Source: Paraburkholderia adhaesiva (GTDB lineage: Bacteria > Pseudomonadota > Gammaproteobacteria > Burkholderiales > Burkholderiaceae). Taken from it: a DNA stretch of 64,000 bases. Position 1 is the stretch's first letter; every line of letters begins with the position of its first letter. Positions 9,260-19,316 of the stretch are shown in pieces. A program made the translations under genes and the position numbers. The notes under the pieces were generated by a model. That model did no database searches. It had not been told where the DNA came from and worked only from the letters and a program-made list of their open reading frames with translations. Location: NCBI RefSeq assembly GCF_021390575.1, contig NZ_JAJEJQ010000001.1, forward strand, positions 124,001 to 188,000. Reading direction: 5' to 3'.

Positions 9260-10057
9260 CTAGCCGAGTGCCCTCGTCACCGCGCGCGCCGCGAGCACCG
9301 GAATCAGGTGCGCGCGGTACGCGGCGCTGGCGTGCAGGTCGGTGTTGAGGTCGTCGTCGGGGATCGTCACGGCGCGCGCAGCGGCGGGCGCGAAGCTGGC
9401 CGTGAGCGCCTGCTCGAGCGGCGTCGCGCGGAACACCGATGGCGCCGCACCCGTCACCGCCACGCGCACGCCATCGGCGAACTTCGCGACGAACACGCCG
9501 GTCAGCGCGAATTGCGAAGCCGGATTCCTGAACTTCTCGTACGCGGCGCACTCGGGCACCGGGAACTCGACGGACACGATCAGTTCGTCGGGTGCCAGTG
9601 CGGTCTCGAACATGCCAAGGAAGAACATGTCGGCGGCGATGCGTCGCCGGTCGGTGACGACCGTCGCGTTCAATGCGAGTACGGCGGCGGGATAGTCGGC
9701 GGCAGGATCGTTGTTCGCGAGCGAGCCGCCCAGCGTCCCGAGCGCACGCACCTGGCGGTCGCCGATGTGCGCGGCGAGGTCCGCGAGCGCGGGCAACCCG
9801 TTGCGGATCAGCGTGCCCTCGGCGACATCCGCATGGCACGCGGCGGCGCCCACCTTCACCATCTTGTTGTCCGCGGAGATCTCTTTGAGGCCGGGAATGC
9901 GGGTGACGTCCACGAGTGTCGATGGCTGTGCGAGCCGCAGCTTCATCGCCGCGAGCAGGCTCTGGCCGCCTCCGAGGTACTTCGCGTCCGCGTCGCTTGC
10001 GAGCGTTTTCACGGCGCCTTGTGCATCGGTGGCGCGCTGGTAATCGAATGAGTACAT
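9260..10057 (-). CDS. Molybdenum hydroxylase FAD-binding medium subunit (CoxM-like)
   Basis: A 265-residue FAD-binding subunit (PCMH/CoxM type). The FAD-contacting motifs are YLGGGQSLLAAMKLRLAQP (about 27-45) and RALGTLGGSLANNDPAADYP (about 104-123). The C-terminal CO_deh_flav_C domain follows from about residue 165 (FRNPASQFALTGVFVAKF). It carries electrons from the 2Fe-2S subunit to FAD. The start is ATG 10057 with GCGGAGGCGCATC before it, 13 bases after the stop of the large-subunit gene. Length and order (S-L-M) are those of CoxSLM-type operons. Confidence 0.93.
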   Translation of the reverse strand: MYSFDYQRATDAQGAVKTLASDADAKYLGGGQSLLAAMKLRLAQPSTLVDVTRIPGLKEISADNKMVKVGAAACHADVAEGTLIRNGLPALADLAAHIGDRQVRALGTLGGSLANNDPAADYPAAVLALNATVVTDRRRIAADMFFLGMFETALAPDELIVSVEFPVPECAAYEKFRNPASQFALTGVFVAKFADGVRVAVTGAAPSVFRATPLEQALTASFAPAAARAVTIPDDDLNTDLHASAAYRAHLIPVLAARAVTRALG

Positions 10058-10070
10058 GATGCGCCTCCGC

Positions 10071-12458
10071 TTAAGGTTGTGACGATTGCGCTTGCTGGAT
10101 CGCCGACCACACGCGATGCGGTGTGGCCGGCATCTGCAGGTCCTTCACGCCGAGTGGCGCAAGCGCGTCCAGAATCGCATTGATCACCGCGGGTGGCGAG
10201 CCGATCGCGCCCGCCTCGCCGCAGCCCTTCACGCCGAGCGGATTGTGCGTGCACGGTGTGCCCTTCGCGGTTTCGACCGTGTAACTCGGCACGTCGGAGG
10301 CGCGCGGCATCGCGTAGTCCATGTACGAGCCCGAGAGCAGCTGGCCGCTTTCGGTGTCGTAGACGCAACGTTCCAGCATCGCCTGGCCGATACCCTGACC
10401 GATCCCGCCATGCACCTGGCCTTCGACGATCATCGGATTGATGACGTTGCCGAAGTCGTCCACGGCGGTAAAGCGCTCGATGCGCGTCACGCCGGTCTCG
10501 GGATCGATTTCCACTTCGCAAAGGTACGCGCCCGATGGATAGGTGAAGTTGGTCGGGTCGTAGAACGCGCTTTCATCGAGGCCCGGTTCGAGCGTTTCGA
10601 GCGGATAGTTGTGCGGCACGTAGGCCGCGAGCGCGATTTCGGCGAAGGCCTTGGTGCGGTCTGTACCCGCGACGCGGAACACGCCGTTCGCAAACTCGAT
10701 GTCCTCGACGGACGCTTCGAGCATGTGCGCCGCAATCTTTTTCGCCTTCGCTTCGATCTTGTCGAGCGCCTTCATGATCGCCGAACCGCCCACCGCGATC
10801 GAGCGCGAGCCGTAAGTGCCCATGCCGAACGGAATGCGGCCAGTGTCGCCGTGCACGATCTCGATCTGCTCGATCGGCACGCCGAGGCGGTCGGAGACCA
10901 CTTGCGCGAAGGTCGTCTCGTGACCCTGGCCGTGGCTATGCGAGCCCGTGAACACGGTGACGGAGCCCGTCGGGTTCACGCGAACCTCGCCCGCTTCGAA
11001 GAGGCCCGCACGCGCGCCGAGCGCACCCGCGATGTTCGAAGGTGCGAGGCCGCAGGCTTCGATGTAGCACGAGTAACCGAGACCGCGCAGCAAGCCTTGC
11101 GCCTTCGAGGCGTCACGGCGCGCGGCGAAGCCATTCACGTCGGCGAGTTCCAGCGCGCGTGAGAGGCACGCTTCGTAATCGCCGGTGTCGTACGTGAGGC
11201 CAACCGGTGTCGCGTAGGGGAACGAACGGATGAAGTTGCGGCGGCGGATCTCGGCGGGGTCGATGTTCAATTCGCGCGCCGCGGTTTCCACGAGACGTTC
11301 GACCACGTAGGTCGCCTCGGGGCGGCCCGCGCCGCGATACGCATCGACGGGTACCGTGTTCGTGAACACGGCCTTCACCTCGGCGTAGATCGCGGGCGTC
11401 GTGTACTGGCCCGCGAGCAGCGTCGCGTAGAGGATCGTCGGCACGCAGGACGCGAACGTCGACAGATACGCGCCCACGTTCGCGATCGTATGCACGCGCA
11501 TCGCGAGGAACTTGCCGTCCTGGTCCATCGCGAGTTCGGCTTTCGTGACGTGGTCGCGGCCGTGGGCGTCGGAGACGAACGACTCGCTGCGCTCGGCCGT
11601 CCACTTCACCGGGCGGCGGATCTTCTTCGAAGCCCACGTGAGCGCCACGTCTTCGGCATACAGATAAATCTTCGAGCCGAAGCCGCCGCCCACGTCCGGC
11701 GCGACGATGCGCAGTTTCGTCTCGGGCAGCCCGAGCACGAACGCGGCCATCAGCAGCCGTTCGACGTGCGGGTTCTGGTTCGAGACGTAGACCGTGTAGC
11801 TGTCGTCGTGCGACGAGTAGCTCGCGTTCACGGCGCGCGGTTCGATCGCGTTTGGCACGAGCCGGTTATTCACGATATCGAGCGTCGTGACGTGCGCGGC
11901 CTGCGCGAAAGCGGCGTCGGTCGCGGCCTTGTCGCCGTGGCCCCACGTGAAGCACGTGTTGTTGGGCACACCGTCGTGTACGAGCGGCTGACCCGCATCG
12001 GCGGCGTGCGCCGTGTTGGCGACAGCGGGCAGTTCCTCGTAATCGACTTCGATCCGTTCGGCGGCGTCCTTCGCCTGCTTCAGCGATTCGGCGATTACGA
12101 GCGCTACCTGGTCGCCAACGTGCTGCGCCGTTTCGTGCGCGATGACCGGGTGCATCGGTTCGTGCATCGGCGTTCCATCGATGCTGTGGATCAGCCAGCC
12201 GCACGGCAGGCCGCCAACCTTTTCGGCGGCGATGTCGGCGCCAGTGAACACGGCTACCACGCCGGGCGAGGCTTTCGCTGCGTTAGTGTCGACGCTCTTG
12301 ATGCGCGCATGCGCGTGCGGCGAGCGCACGAACACGGCATACGTCTGCGCGGGAAGAACGACGTCATCGGTGTACTGGCCGGCGCCGGTGAGGAAGCGAT
12401 AGTCTTCCTTGCGCTTTACCGGCGCGCCGATCATGCGGTTCGGTTCGGGTGCGTTCAT
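10071..12458 (-). CDS. Molybdenum hydroxylase large subunit, form II CoxL-like
   Basis: A 795-residue molybdopterin-binding catalytic subunit starting at ATG 12458 ([20 protein letters not shown]), chosen over a longer frame because of the strong GAGGAGGCCACC site. Motifs are VGGGFGSK (256-263), AYRGAGRPE (373-381) and the catalytic-glutamate segment [13 protein letters not shown], with Glu near 748. Genuine form I CO dehydrogenases carry AYXCSFR at the middle position, with a copper-ligating Cys. The AYRGAGR version marks form II (OMP) enzymes, for which CO is doubtful or slow and other aldehyde or heterocycle substrates are possible. It sits between the 2Fe-2S and FAD subunit genes. The substrate is unresolved. 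Confidence 0.93.
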   Translation of the reverse strand: MNAPEPNRMIGAPVKRKEDYRFLTGAGQYTDDVVLPAQTYAVFVRSPHAHARIKSVDTNAAKASPGVVAVFTGADIAAEKVGGLPCGWLIHSIDGTPMHEPMHPVIAHETAQHVGDQVALVIAESLKQAKDAAERIEVDYEELPAVANTAHAADAGQPLVHDGVPNNTCFTWGHGDKAATDAAFAQAAHVTTLDIVNNRLVPNAIEPRAVNASYSSHDDSYTVYVSNQNPHVERLLMAAFVLGLPETKLRIVAPDVGGGFGSKIYLYAEDVALTWASKKIRRPVKWTAERSESFVSDAHGRDHVTKAELAMDQDGKFLAMRVHTIANVGAYLSTFASCVPTILYATLLAGQYTTPAIYAEVKAVFTNTVPVDAYRGAGRPEATYVVERLVETAARELNIDPAEIRRRNFIRSFPYATPVGLTYDTGDYEACLSRALELADVNGFAARRDASKAQGLLRGLGYSCYIEACGLAPSNIAGALGARAGLFEAGEVRVNPTGSVTVFTGSHSHGQGHETTFAQVVSDRLGVPIEQIEIVHGDTGRIPFGMGTYGSRSIAVGGSAIMKALDKIEAKAKKIAAHMLEASVEDIEFANGVFRVAGTDRTKAFAEIALAAYVPHNYPLETLEPGLDESAFYDPTNFTYPSGAYLCEVEIDPETGVTRIERFTAVDDFGNVINPMIVEGQVHGGIGQGIGQAMLERCVYDTESGQLLSGSYMDYAMPRASDVPSYTVETAKGTPCTHNPLGVKGCGEAGAIGSPPAVINAILDALAPLGVKDLQMPATPHRVWSAIQQAQSSQP

Positions 12459-12471
12459 GGTGGCCTCCTCG

Positions 12472-12969
<498 letters not shown>

Positions 12970-13350
12970 TGAATGTCTCCTGTGTCGACGGGACCACGCG
13001 CTTTCGCGCCTGATCCCGTCCCACGCCCGCAAGGGCGCCGGACCGAGCTTAGGTGTCGACACGTCGACTGCAGTCGACACGCCTTACTCCGGTCCCGTAC
13101 CAAGTTATGGAATTGAGACCTGCCTGGGCCCGCATTCACCATCTTTGCCCCGAATTGCCGTCTGCTGTTCCGCCGTCCGTGGCGCACGCTGCGCGCCTGG
13201 CCGCCGCGTGAGGCTGGCGGCCCGGATGGAGTGGGGGCGGAGGGTCCGGCTGGTGCTTTGCTCTTCAGTGATGCCAGGGGGTAGTGCTGGGCACAGTAAA
13301 GCACAAATTACCGTTCAGCGCTGCGCGGGGTTTTACGGTGGGGCCGGATG
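12970..13350. other. Promoter region of the Mo-hydroxylase operon
   Basis: About 380 geneless bases between the operon start and the terminator of the amino-acid permease. Apart from the palindromes at 13053-13078 I see no gene. No convincing sigma-70 hexamer pair stands out, and I could not find a sigma-54 motif I would defend. Confidence 0.4.
13053..13078. promoter_or_regulatory. Two abutting perfect palindromes upstream of the Mo-hydroxylase operon
   Basis: GTGTCGACAC (13053-13062) is a perfect 10-base palindrome and is followed at once by GTCGACTGCAGTCGAC (13063-13078), a perfect 16-base palindrome. The core GTCGAC occurs three times. They lie 84-109 bases before the start codon of the 2Fe-2S subunit gene, a usual place for an operator. 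The binding protein is not encoded next to it. A GntR- or IclR-type dimer would fit the symmetry, but that is inference. Confidence 0.55.
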
Positions 13351-13389
13351 AAAAACGTCCCGTCCCAACTGGTGGGACGGGACGTTTTT
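13351..13389. terminator. Bidirectional intrinsic terminator
   Basis: AAAAACGTCCCGTCCCA (13351-13367) pairs perfectly with TGGGACGGGACGTTTTT (13373-13389) around a five-base loop. The A and T runs at both ends let it work on either strand. It ends transcripts of the leftward amino-acid permease gene, whose stop lies 66 bases away. Confidence 0.92.
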
Positions 13390-13454
13390 ACGCTGCGTTG
13401 CGGCACGGCGCCCGGCCATGTCGCGTTTCTCGCGCGTGCGGTGGGGGCGCCTTG

Positions 13455-14864
13455 TCAGTGGTGATCGTGCGGCGCGTGCGCGAGGCGCGAATGGTGGCGC
13501 GAGTAGACGAAATAAATGACGATGCCGAGTCCGACCCAGATGACGAACGCGATCCACGTGATCCGCTGCAGGTTCACCATCAGGAAGATGCACGAGGCGA
13601 CCGCGAGGATCGGCACGACCGGCACGCCGGGGCAGCGGAATGAGCGCGGCAGGTCCGGGTGCGTTTTGCGCAATACGAGCACGGCGATCGACACCATCGA
13701 GAACGCCGCGAGCGTGCCGATGTTGATGAGTTCGGCGAGCACGTCCAGCGGCACGAGCGCGCCGATCAGGCCGAAGAAGATGCCGACGATCCAGGTGGTG
13801 AGGAACGGCGTCGCGAAGCGCGGATGGATGTGCGACAGCGGGGCGGGCAAGAGGCCGTCGCGCGACATTGCGTAGATGATGCGGGTCTGGCCGTAGCTCA
13901 TCACGAGGATCACGGTCAGCATGCCGAGCACGGCGCCGAGGTCGATGAGGCCCGCCACCCAGTTTTCGCCGGCTTGCTGGAGCGCGAACGAGACCGGGTT
14001 CGCGACATGGGCGAACTGCGGGGACGGCACGATGCCGGTCACCACGGCCGCGACGGCGACGTACAGCACCGTGCACACGCCGAGCGACGCGATGATGCCG
14101 ATGGGCAGGTCGCGCTTCGGATCCCTCACTTCCTCGGCCGCGGACGAGACCGAATCGAAGCCGATGAACGCGAAGAACATCACGGCGGCCGCGCCGAAGA
14201 CGCCGCGCCATCCGTTGGGCATGAACGGATGCCAGTTGTCGGGCTTGATGTGGAACACGCCGACCACGATCACGAGCAGCACGACCGTCACCTTGATGGC
14301 GACCATGATGTTGTTGATGCGGGTGGATTCGCGCACGCCGATGGACAGCAGCGTGGTGATCGCCATCATCACGAGGAAGGCCGGCAGGTTGAACAGCGTG
14401 TGGGCGCCAGGCAACGCGCCCGGTGCGGCGCTGAGCAAGGCGGGCAGCCTGATCCCGAATCCGCCGAGCAGCGACTGCAGGTAACCGGACCAGCCCACAG
14501 ACACCGCCGAGGTAGCGAGCCCGTATTCGAGCATCAGATCCCAGCCGATTACCCACGCGGCCAGTTCGCCGAGTGTCGCGTAGGAGTACGTGTAGATCGA
14601 GCCTGCGACGGGAATCGTCGACGCGAATTCGGCGTAGGCGAGCGCGGCGAAACCGCAGGCCACGGCGGCGACGAGGAACGCAATCATCAGCGCGGGGCCG
14701 GCCTGCACGGCGCCGGTGCCGGCGAGCACGAAAATGCCGGTGCCGATGATGGCGCCGATGCCGAGGAACATGAGGTCTATCGCGCCGAGTGCTTTCTTGA
14801 GGCCGCTGCCCTGGGCGCTCGCCCGCAGCATGTGCTCGACGTTCTTCTTACGAAAGAGGGACAT
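13455..14864 (-). CDS. APC-superfamily amino acid permease (cationic amino-acid transporter-like)
   Basis: A 469-residue, 12-helix permease. It has the APC signature GAIDLMFLGIGAIIGTGIFVLAGT (about residues 26-49) in helix 1 and a helix 3-4 segment YAEFASTIPVAGSIYTYSYATLGE. The central loop shows FFAFIGFDSVSSAAEEVRDPKRDLPIGI, typical of the YfnA/CAT branch. The C-terminus ends HHSRLAHAPHDHH, a His-rich cytosolic tail. The frame is complete; AGGAG lies 11 bases before the ATG. The gene is monocistronic: a strong bidirectional terminator follows it. The substrate is probably a basic or branched amino acid; this cannot be settled from sequence. Confidence 0.88.
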   Translation of the reverse strand: MSLFRKKNVEHMLRASAQGSGLKKALGAIDLMFLGIGAIIGTGIFVLAGTGAVQAGPALMIAFLVAAVACGFAALAYAEFASTIPVAGSIYTYSYATLGELAAWVIGWDLMLEYGLATSAVSVGWSGYLQSLLGGFGIRLPALLSAAPGALPGAHTLFNLPAFLVMMAITTLLSIGVRESTRINNIMVAIKVTVVLLVIVVGVFHIKPDNWHPFMPNGWRGVFGAAAVMFFAFIGFDSVSSAAEEVRDPKRDLPIGIIASLGVCTVLYVAVAAVVTGIVPSPQFAHVANPVSFALQQAGENWVAGLIDLGAVLGMLTVILVMSYGQTRIIYAMSRDGLLPAPLSHIHPRFATPFLTTWIVGIFFGLIGALVPLDVLAELINIGTLAAFSMVSIAVLVLRKTHPDLPRSFRCPGVPVVPILAVASCIFLMVNLQRITWIAFVIWVGLGIVIYFVYSRHHSRLAHAPHDHH

Positions 14865-15153
14865 TTGGCGGGGTACTCCTGGTTTGCGCGGGCAGTCGGT
14901 GTCGATTGGGGACGCGTGCCGAAAATCGGGAAAAACCGGGAATTTGTATGGATACCTTTAGCCAGTCACGCGCGTCCTCGCAGGAAGCGCGGTCAGTCAC
15001 TTCAGGATTATGTCCCAAGCGGGCGTGGCGGCACGTGATGCTTGCCGGTGCACCGCGGATTGGTGGGATTTGTTTCTGGATCAAGCGCTTGCGGCGAGAG
15101 GCAGGCCTTGGTGCTGTGCCTCTCGCCGATGCTTTCGGCCGCCAGAACGGGCC

Positions 15154-15813
15154 TTACGCGCTCACTGCCGGAGCGAGATCGACGAGCCGGTTGCTCATCA
15201 CGTAGAGCGTGAGTTCGGCGTTGTTGCTGAGGTTCATCTTTTCGAGCAGGCGCGTGCGGTAGACGCTCACCGTCTTCACCGAAAGCGAGAGCGCGCGCGC
15301 AATATCGGTGAGACGTTTGCCCGTGGCGAGCATGCACAGCGTCTGGTATTCGCGGTCGGAGAGCTTTTCGTGCGGCATCTGCTCGGCGTCGTCGACGAGC
15401 ACGTAGTCCGCGAGCGCCACGGCCATCTCCGGGCTGACGTATTTGCGACCGGTCACGACCTGCTGGATCGCACCCATCATCTGCGTGGCGTCCACCGTTT
15501 TCGAGAGGTAACCCGATGCACCCGCCTTCAGCGCGCGCACCGCGTACTGATCCTCGCGATACATCGAGAACATCAGCACCGGCAGACGCGGTGACCTGCG
15601 CTTCACACGCTTGAGCACCTCGACGCCATTCATGTCGGGCAGCGAGATATCGAGCAGCACCACGTCGAAAGCGTGCTTCGCGATCGCGGCGAGCGCTTCG
15701 GCGCCGGTCTGCGCTTCAATCACTTCGCTCGCGACGCCGCGGTCCATGAGCAACTGACGCACGCCCTGGCGCACGACGGCGTGGTCGTCGACAAGCAGGA
15801 TGCGGTGAGTCAT
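15154..15813 (-). CDS. NarL/FixJ-type response regulator
   Basis: A 219-residue two-domain regulator starting MTHRILLVDDHAVVRQGV at ATG 15813. Receiver domain: acidic pair DD (residues 9-10), phosphoacceptor Asp in VVLLDISLPDMNGVEV (about 55), and conserved Lys in GYLSKTVDA. The LuxR-type helix-turn-helix is at the C-terminus (LSDREYQTLCMLATGKRLTDIARALSLSVKTVSVYRTRLLEKM). The start overlaps the stop of the sensor kinase gene by one base (TGATG), so the pair is coupled. The longer open frame upstream runs inside the kinase gene and is not real. Target genes are unknown. Confidence 0.94.
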   Translation of the reverse strand: MTHRILLVDDHAVVRQGVRQLLMDRGVASEVIEAQTGAEALAAIAKHAFDVVLLDISLPDMNGVEVLKRVKRRSPRLPVLMFSMYREDQYAVRALKAGASGYLSKTVDATQMMGAIQQVVTGRKYVSPEMAVALADYVLVDDAEQMPHEKLSDREYQTLCMLATGKRLTDIARALSLSVKTVSVYRTRLLEKMNLSNNAELTLYVMSNRLVDLAPAVSA

Positions 15814-16694
15814 CAATGCGCCCCTTTCACGAGGGAAGGGGCGCGATCGGAGGCGCTTGCACCGAGTAGCGCGTCCCAGGCGAAGCGCGCGCGCACGGCC
15901 GTGCCGGCCTGTGCACCGCGTCCGCCTGCGCGCAGCGTGCCGCCGAACGCGGTACAACGCTCGCGCATACCGGCCAGGCCATAGTGTTTGCGACCGCCGC
16001 TTGCGCGGCCTGTACGGCTGCCGCCGCGCGGCAGGCCGATGCCGTCGTCGGTGATAGTGAGGATCAGGTGGTGTGGTGCGCAGTCGAGTCGCACATCGGC
16101 GCGGGCGGCGTGGGCATGGCGCGCCACATTGGCGAGCGCTTCCTGCGCGACACGGAAGACGGCAAGCGCGGCGTCGGCAGACAGGCGAGCGAGGCGCATG
16201 TCGGCCGCAAAGACAAAACTCGTGGCGAGACCGGTGCGGACGCCGAAGCCGCGTGCCCAGTCGGCGAGTACGGGGACGAGGCCCGCATCCAGATGCGGCG
16301 CGCTGAGTCCGTCGAGCACGTGGCGGACCGCTTCGACCGCAGCGTTCAGCGACTGCGCCACGAGCGCGAGCGCTTCGGTGCACTGCGACGACGCGTCGGC
16401 GGGCAGTGAGGCGTGGACCCTGGCGAGCGCGAAGTGCGTGGCGGCGAGTTCCGCGCCTACGCTGTCGTGCAATTCGTGCGCAAGGTGCTGGCGGGCGGCT
16501 TCGTCGGCGTCGATACGCGCGGCTTGTGCCATTGCGATCTGTCGCTGCAAAAGGGCGATCTGCCCGGCTACGTCGCTGTCCTCGCGTACGCGCGCCGGGA
16601 TAACGGACTCCTCAACGGCATGTGTCATGCGTGCGCCGGGCGTTTCCCGACCCTGTGCGCAAGCGGCTACCACGCTGGTATTCCACGTACCCAT
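15813..16694 (-). CDS. Soluble sensor histidine kinase (HisKA_3 family)
   Basis: A 293-residue kinase without transmembrane segments, so it is probably cytosolic or recruited. A coiled stretch (IALLQRQIAMAQAARIDADEAARQ) leads to the HisKA_3 phosphorylation motif LAHELHDSVGAELAATHFAL, with phospho-His at about residue 76. The HATPase_c domain follows: FRVAQEALANVARHAHA (N box), LTITDDGIGLP (G1) and HYGLAGMRERCTAFGG (G2). No input domain such as PAS or GAF is visible in the ~70 N-terminal residues, so what it senses is unclear. It partners the NarL-type regulator directly downstream. The upstream 390-base region holds an inverted repeat that may be the control site. Confidence 0.9.
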   Translation of the reverse strand: MGTWNTSVVAACAQGRETPGARMTHAVEESVIPARVREDSDVAGQIALLQRQIAMAQAARIDADEAARQHLAHELHDSVGAELAATHFALARVHASLPADASSQCTEALALVAQSLNAAVEAVRHVLDGLSAPHLDAGLVPVLADWARGFGVRTGLATSFVFAADMRLARLSADAALAVFRVAQEALANVARHAHAARADVRLDCAPHHLILTITDDGIGLPRGGSRTGRASGGRKHYGLAGMRERCTAFGGTLRAGGRGAQAGTAVRARFAWDALLGASASDRAPSLVKGAH

Positions 16695-17080
16695 CTACCC
16701 CCCGTTCTGAAGCCTGTCCTTAATACCGACGGCTTCCGGGGTGAATCAGGTTCCCGGCGCGACGGATAACGACACGGCGCAGCGTAGCTATATTTACATT
16801 CGTTACCAACCTTGTTGGGGCTCTGTCGGGCCTCCAAAACTGCTGATGCTGCGCCGCGATAATATCTTAAAAAAAAATAAAATGCAGTCTAGACAAGGTT
16901 TAGCGACGCATATTGAGATTTCATGTGAGGATTTGCCGCGGTTTAATTGTCGGAATTATCCGACAGATAAAATACCTGAATTCCGTGACATCTATAAGCG
17001 CGAGGACGGCAATGTTAAATCGACGAACGCTGTATGCCCCTGATGTAAAAAGGGTTTTCGCAGGAACATAGGGACGAAAA
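16695..17080. other. AT-rich geneless region upstream of the sensor kinase
   Basis: About 385 bases, much lower in GC than the surroundings from about 16790 to 17060. Open frames across it look random. It carries an A-rich run near 16868-16880 and the inverted repeat described separately. It probably holds the kinase-regulator promoter. Confidence 0.45.
16948..16965. promoter_or_regulatory. Inverted repeat TGTCGGA-N4-TCCGACA
   Basis: TGTCGGA (16948-16954), spacer ATTA, TCCGACA (16959-16965): a perfect 7-4-7 inverted repeat in the AT-rich region 250 bases before the kinase start. It has the shape of a dimeric regulator site; autoregulation by the adjacent NarL-type regulator is possible but not shown. 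Confidence 0.45.
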
Positions 17081-17109
17081 AAAAACCGGAGCGCGAGGCT
17101 CCGGTTTTT
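17081..17109. terminator. Intrinsic terminator after fpr
   Basis: AAAAACCGGAGC (17081-17092), loop GCGAG, GCTCCGGTTTTT (17098-17109). On the minus strand it lies 45 bases after the fpr stop and has a T-run on both strands. Confidence 0.9.
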
Positions 17110-17153
17110 GTTTCTGCATGTCGCGGTGGGGTCCGCGGACAGTGTCGGTGCGA

Positions 17154-17924
17154 TCAGCCGACGAACGCTTTTTCGACCACGAAATGGCCAGGCTCGTTGT
17201 TGCTGCCTTCTTTGAGGCCAGCCTTTTCGAGCAGCTCGACGGTGTCGCGCAGCATGTGTGTGCTGCCGCACAGCATGATGCGGTCACGTTCCGACGAGAA
17301 CGGCGGCAGGTCGAGGTCGGTGAACAGCTTGCCGGTTTCGATCAGTTCCGTGATGCGGCCACGGTTCTCGAACACTTCGCGCGTGATGGTCGGGTAGTAG
17401 ACCAGCTTCTCGCGGACGACGTCGCCGAGGTACTCGTGATTGCGCAGTTCGTCGGTGATGAATTCCTTGTACGCGAGTTCATCGACGAAGCGGCAGGTGT
17501 GCGTGAGCACGACTTTTTCGTAGCGGTCGTAAATGTCGGGGTCTTTGATGATCGACATGAACGGCGCGAGGCCCGTGCCGGTCGAGAGCAGCCACAGGAT
17601 CTTGCCGGGCAGCAGGTTGTCGGCCACCAGCGTGCCGACGGGTTTCTTGCCGATCAGAACCTTGTCGCCAACCTTCAGGTGCTGCAGACGCGACGTGAGC
17701 GGACCGTCCTGCACCTTGATGCTCAGGAATTCGAGGTGCTCTTCGTAGTTCGCGCTCGCGAGCGAGTAGGCACGCATCAGCGGCTTGCCGTCCACTTCGA
17801 GGCCGACCATCGTGAACTGGCCGTTGTCGAATCGCAGAGCCGCGTCGCGCGTGCAGGTGAAGCTGAAAAGCGTATCGGTCCAGTGATGGACGCTCAAAAC
17901 GGTTTCTTCGGTGTTTTTGCTCAT
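17154..17924 (-). CDS. fpr: Ferredoxin--NADP+ reductase
   Basis: A 256-residue FAD enzyme of the bacterial Fpr class. The FAD motif RAYSLAS lies at 51-57 and the NADP-binding GTGLAPFMS at 116-124. The C-terminus VEKAFVG has the terminal residues typical of the Azotobacter/Rhodobacter subclass I rather than a terminal aromatic. It moves electrons between NADPH and ferredoxin or flavodoxin, often in oxidative-stress defence and Fe-S supply. AGGAACC precedes the ATG. It is a single gene with its own terminator downstream and 630 geneless bases upstream. Full length, with no anomalies. Confidence 0.95.
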   Translation of the reverse strand: MSKNTEETVLSVHHWTDTLFSFTCTRDAALRFDNGQFTMVGLEVDGKPLMRAYSLASANYEEHLEFLSIKVQDGPLTSRLQHLKVGDKVLIGKKPVGTLVADNLLPGKILWLLSTGTGLAPFMSIIKDPDIYDRYEKVVLTHTCRFVDELAYKEFITDELRNHEYLGDVVREKLVYYPTITREVFENRGRITELIETGKLFTDLDLPPFSSERDRIMLCGSTHMLRDTVELLEKAGLKEGSNNEPGHFVVEKAFVG

Positions 17925-18556
17925 GGTTCCTGATGATGCGAAACAAGGGCTGCCAGACCCCGACCAACCCGCCGGCCGTCGATGGTGTCCAGTGGCTCCT
18001 GGCGGTGCGACCCGGCGATGCCGCGCTTTGCCGGCGCGCTTTTTAGCGTACCTTTCGGCGCGTTTGCCGGTCTACCGCGCTACGAACGAGGCTGAATCCG
18101 CTATTTTACCGCGTCGGCGCATCACAGGTCCCGCTGCGCCGGAGGACGGATTGGGTCACGCGTTGCGTGGCGAATCCGGCGGCGGGTCAGCGTCGTGCGC
18201 GGTGCGATGAGTCGCAAGGCGCACGCGGACGTGACGGACAAGGCTGGCATCGGCCTATGGCGGCACGCCGGCCGGTGCCCGGGGAGCGGGCGGTGTGCTG
18301 CCAGCGGCGCGCGTCCGTCTGGTATGACCCATGCGGACTGCCGCGCAGGAGCGCACGCGTGCGAATTTCGGGATGATGATACCGGATGCTCTGTCGGACC
18401 GCAGCAATTACCCTGGTAGCCGGGCAGCTACAGTGCGGCCCCGGGCCGGGGTGGCATTGGTGCTGTGCGGCCCGGCTGGCGGGCGATTCGGGTGTTCCGG
18501 ATATTGGAGCGGCACTCGTGCGGCAGAGCGTCGCGCCAACGGCGGGAATGATGCGA
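17925..18556. other. Geneless region between fpr and the LysE-type gene
   Basis: About 630 bases. Several short open frames exist but lack ribosome-binding sites and protein-like composition, and none resembles a family I know. No RNA gene or repeat was recognised. The stretch at 18360-18420 is slightly AT-richer. I see nothing else to report. Confidence 0.4.
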
Positions 18557-19210
18557 CTAGCGGTCGATGGCGAGCTTCACGCCGAGGCTGACGAGCGCCA
18601 CACCGCAGAACGCGTCGATCGGGCGGCGGATGCGGCGGTAGCCGCGCTGCGCGCGGTCGTCGGCGAACAGGAAGGCGATGCTGCAATGCCAGCCGAACGA
18701 CATCGTCGCCACGGTCGCGAGCGCCACGCCGTAGAACCACAGTGGCGGGTGCGCGGGAAACATCGCGGCGAACACGCTGGTCCAGAACACGCACGACTTC
18801 GGGTTCGTCAGGCAGGTGAAGAGGCCGGCGCGCCAGGTGCGGAAGTACTCGTGACGGGCGGGCGGGGCAAGCGGCTCTGTGTTTTGCCTCGTAACCGGAC
18901 CCGCAGAAGCCGTATCCCGTCGTGCTCCCGAGCGCAGCAACTTGAAGCCGAACCAGACGAGATACACCGCACCCGCCACGCGCACGCCGTTGTATACCCA
19001 GTCGATGCGCTGGAGGACCGTGGCGAAGCCGAGCATGGCGAGGGCGGCCCAGAGCGTCGACCCGACGCCCACGCCGAACGCCGACATCACGCCGAGCCCG
19101 CGTCGTCCGGCGAGCGAAAGCTGCGTGACCATGAAGAAATTCGGGCCGGGGCTGATGAGCGCCAGCGAGTAGACCGCGGCGATCTGGAGCAGCGTGGTGA
19201 TGTAGTGCAT
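18557..19210 (-). CDS. LysE/RhtB-family amino-acid exporter
   Basis: A 217-residue, about six-helix exporter starting MHYITTLLQIAAVYSLALISPGPNFF. The SPGPNFFMVTQLSLAGRRGLG motif in the first helix-loop is the LysE/RhtB hallmark. A polar cytosolic loop (residues ~95-125) precedes the second helix bundle (WRAGLFTCLTNPKSCVFW). A frame 14 codons longer is open, but homologues begin at MHY, so ATG 19210 was chosen; neither start has a strong Shine-Dalgarno. Such proteins export amino acids or small homoserine-like compounds. The start lies about 107 bases from the end of the nuclease/phosphatase gene on the same strand. Confidence 0.87.
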   Translation of the reverse strand: MHYITTLLQIAAVYSLALISPGPNFFMVTQLSLAGRRGLGVMSAFGVGVGSTLWAALAMLGFATVLQRIDWVYNGVRVAGAVYLVWFGFKLLRSGARRDTASAGPVTRQNTEPLAPPARHEYFRTWRAGLFTCLTNPKSCVFWTSVFAAMFPAHPPLWFYGVALATVATMSFGWHCSIAFLFADDRAQRGYRRIRRPIDAFCGVALVSLGVKLAIDR

Positions 19211-19316
19211 GACGGGGACAGACGACAGGGCGCGCAGTGCGCAACGCGACATCTTAGCCCGTTACGGGCGTATCCACGCTAACCGCTTCGGCATCCGGAA
19301 CAGCGCACGTCGGGCG

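Noticed and set aside
16741..17043. 100-codon frame in the AT-rich region before the sensor kinase
   Set aside because: No ribosome-binding site or family resemblance; low-GC DNA simply keeps a frame open here, so I treat it as a promoter region.
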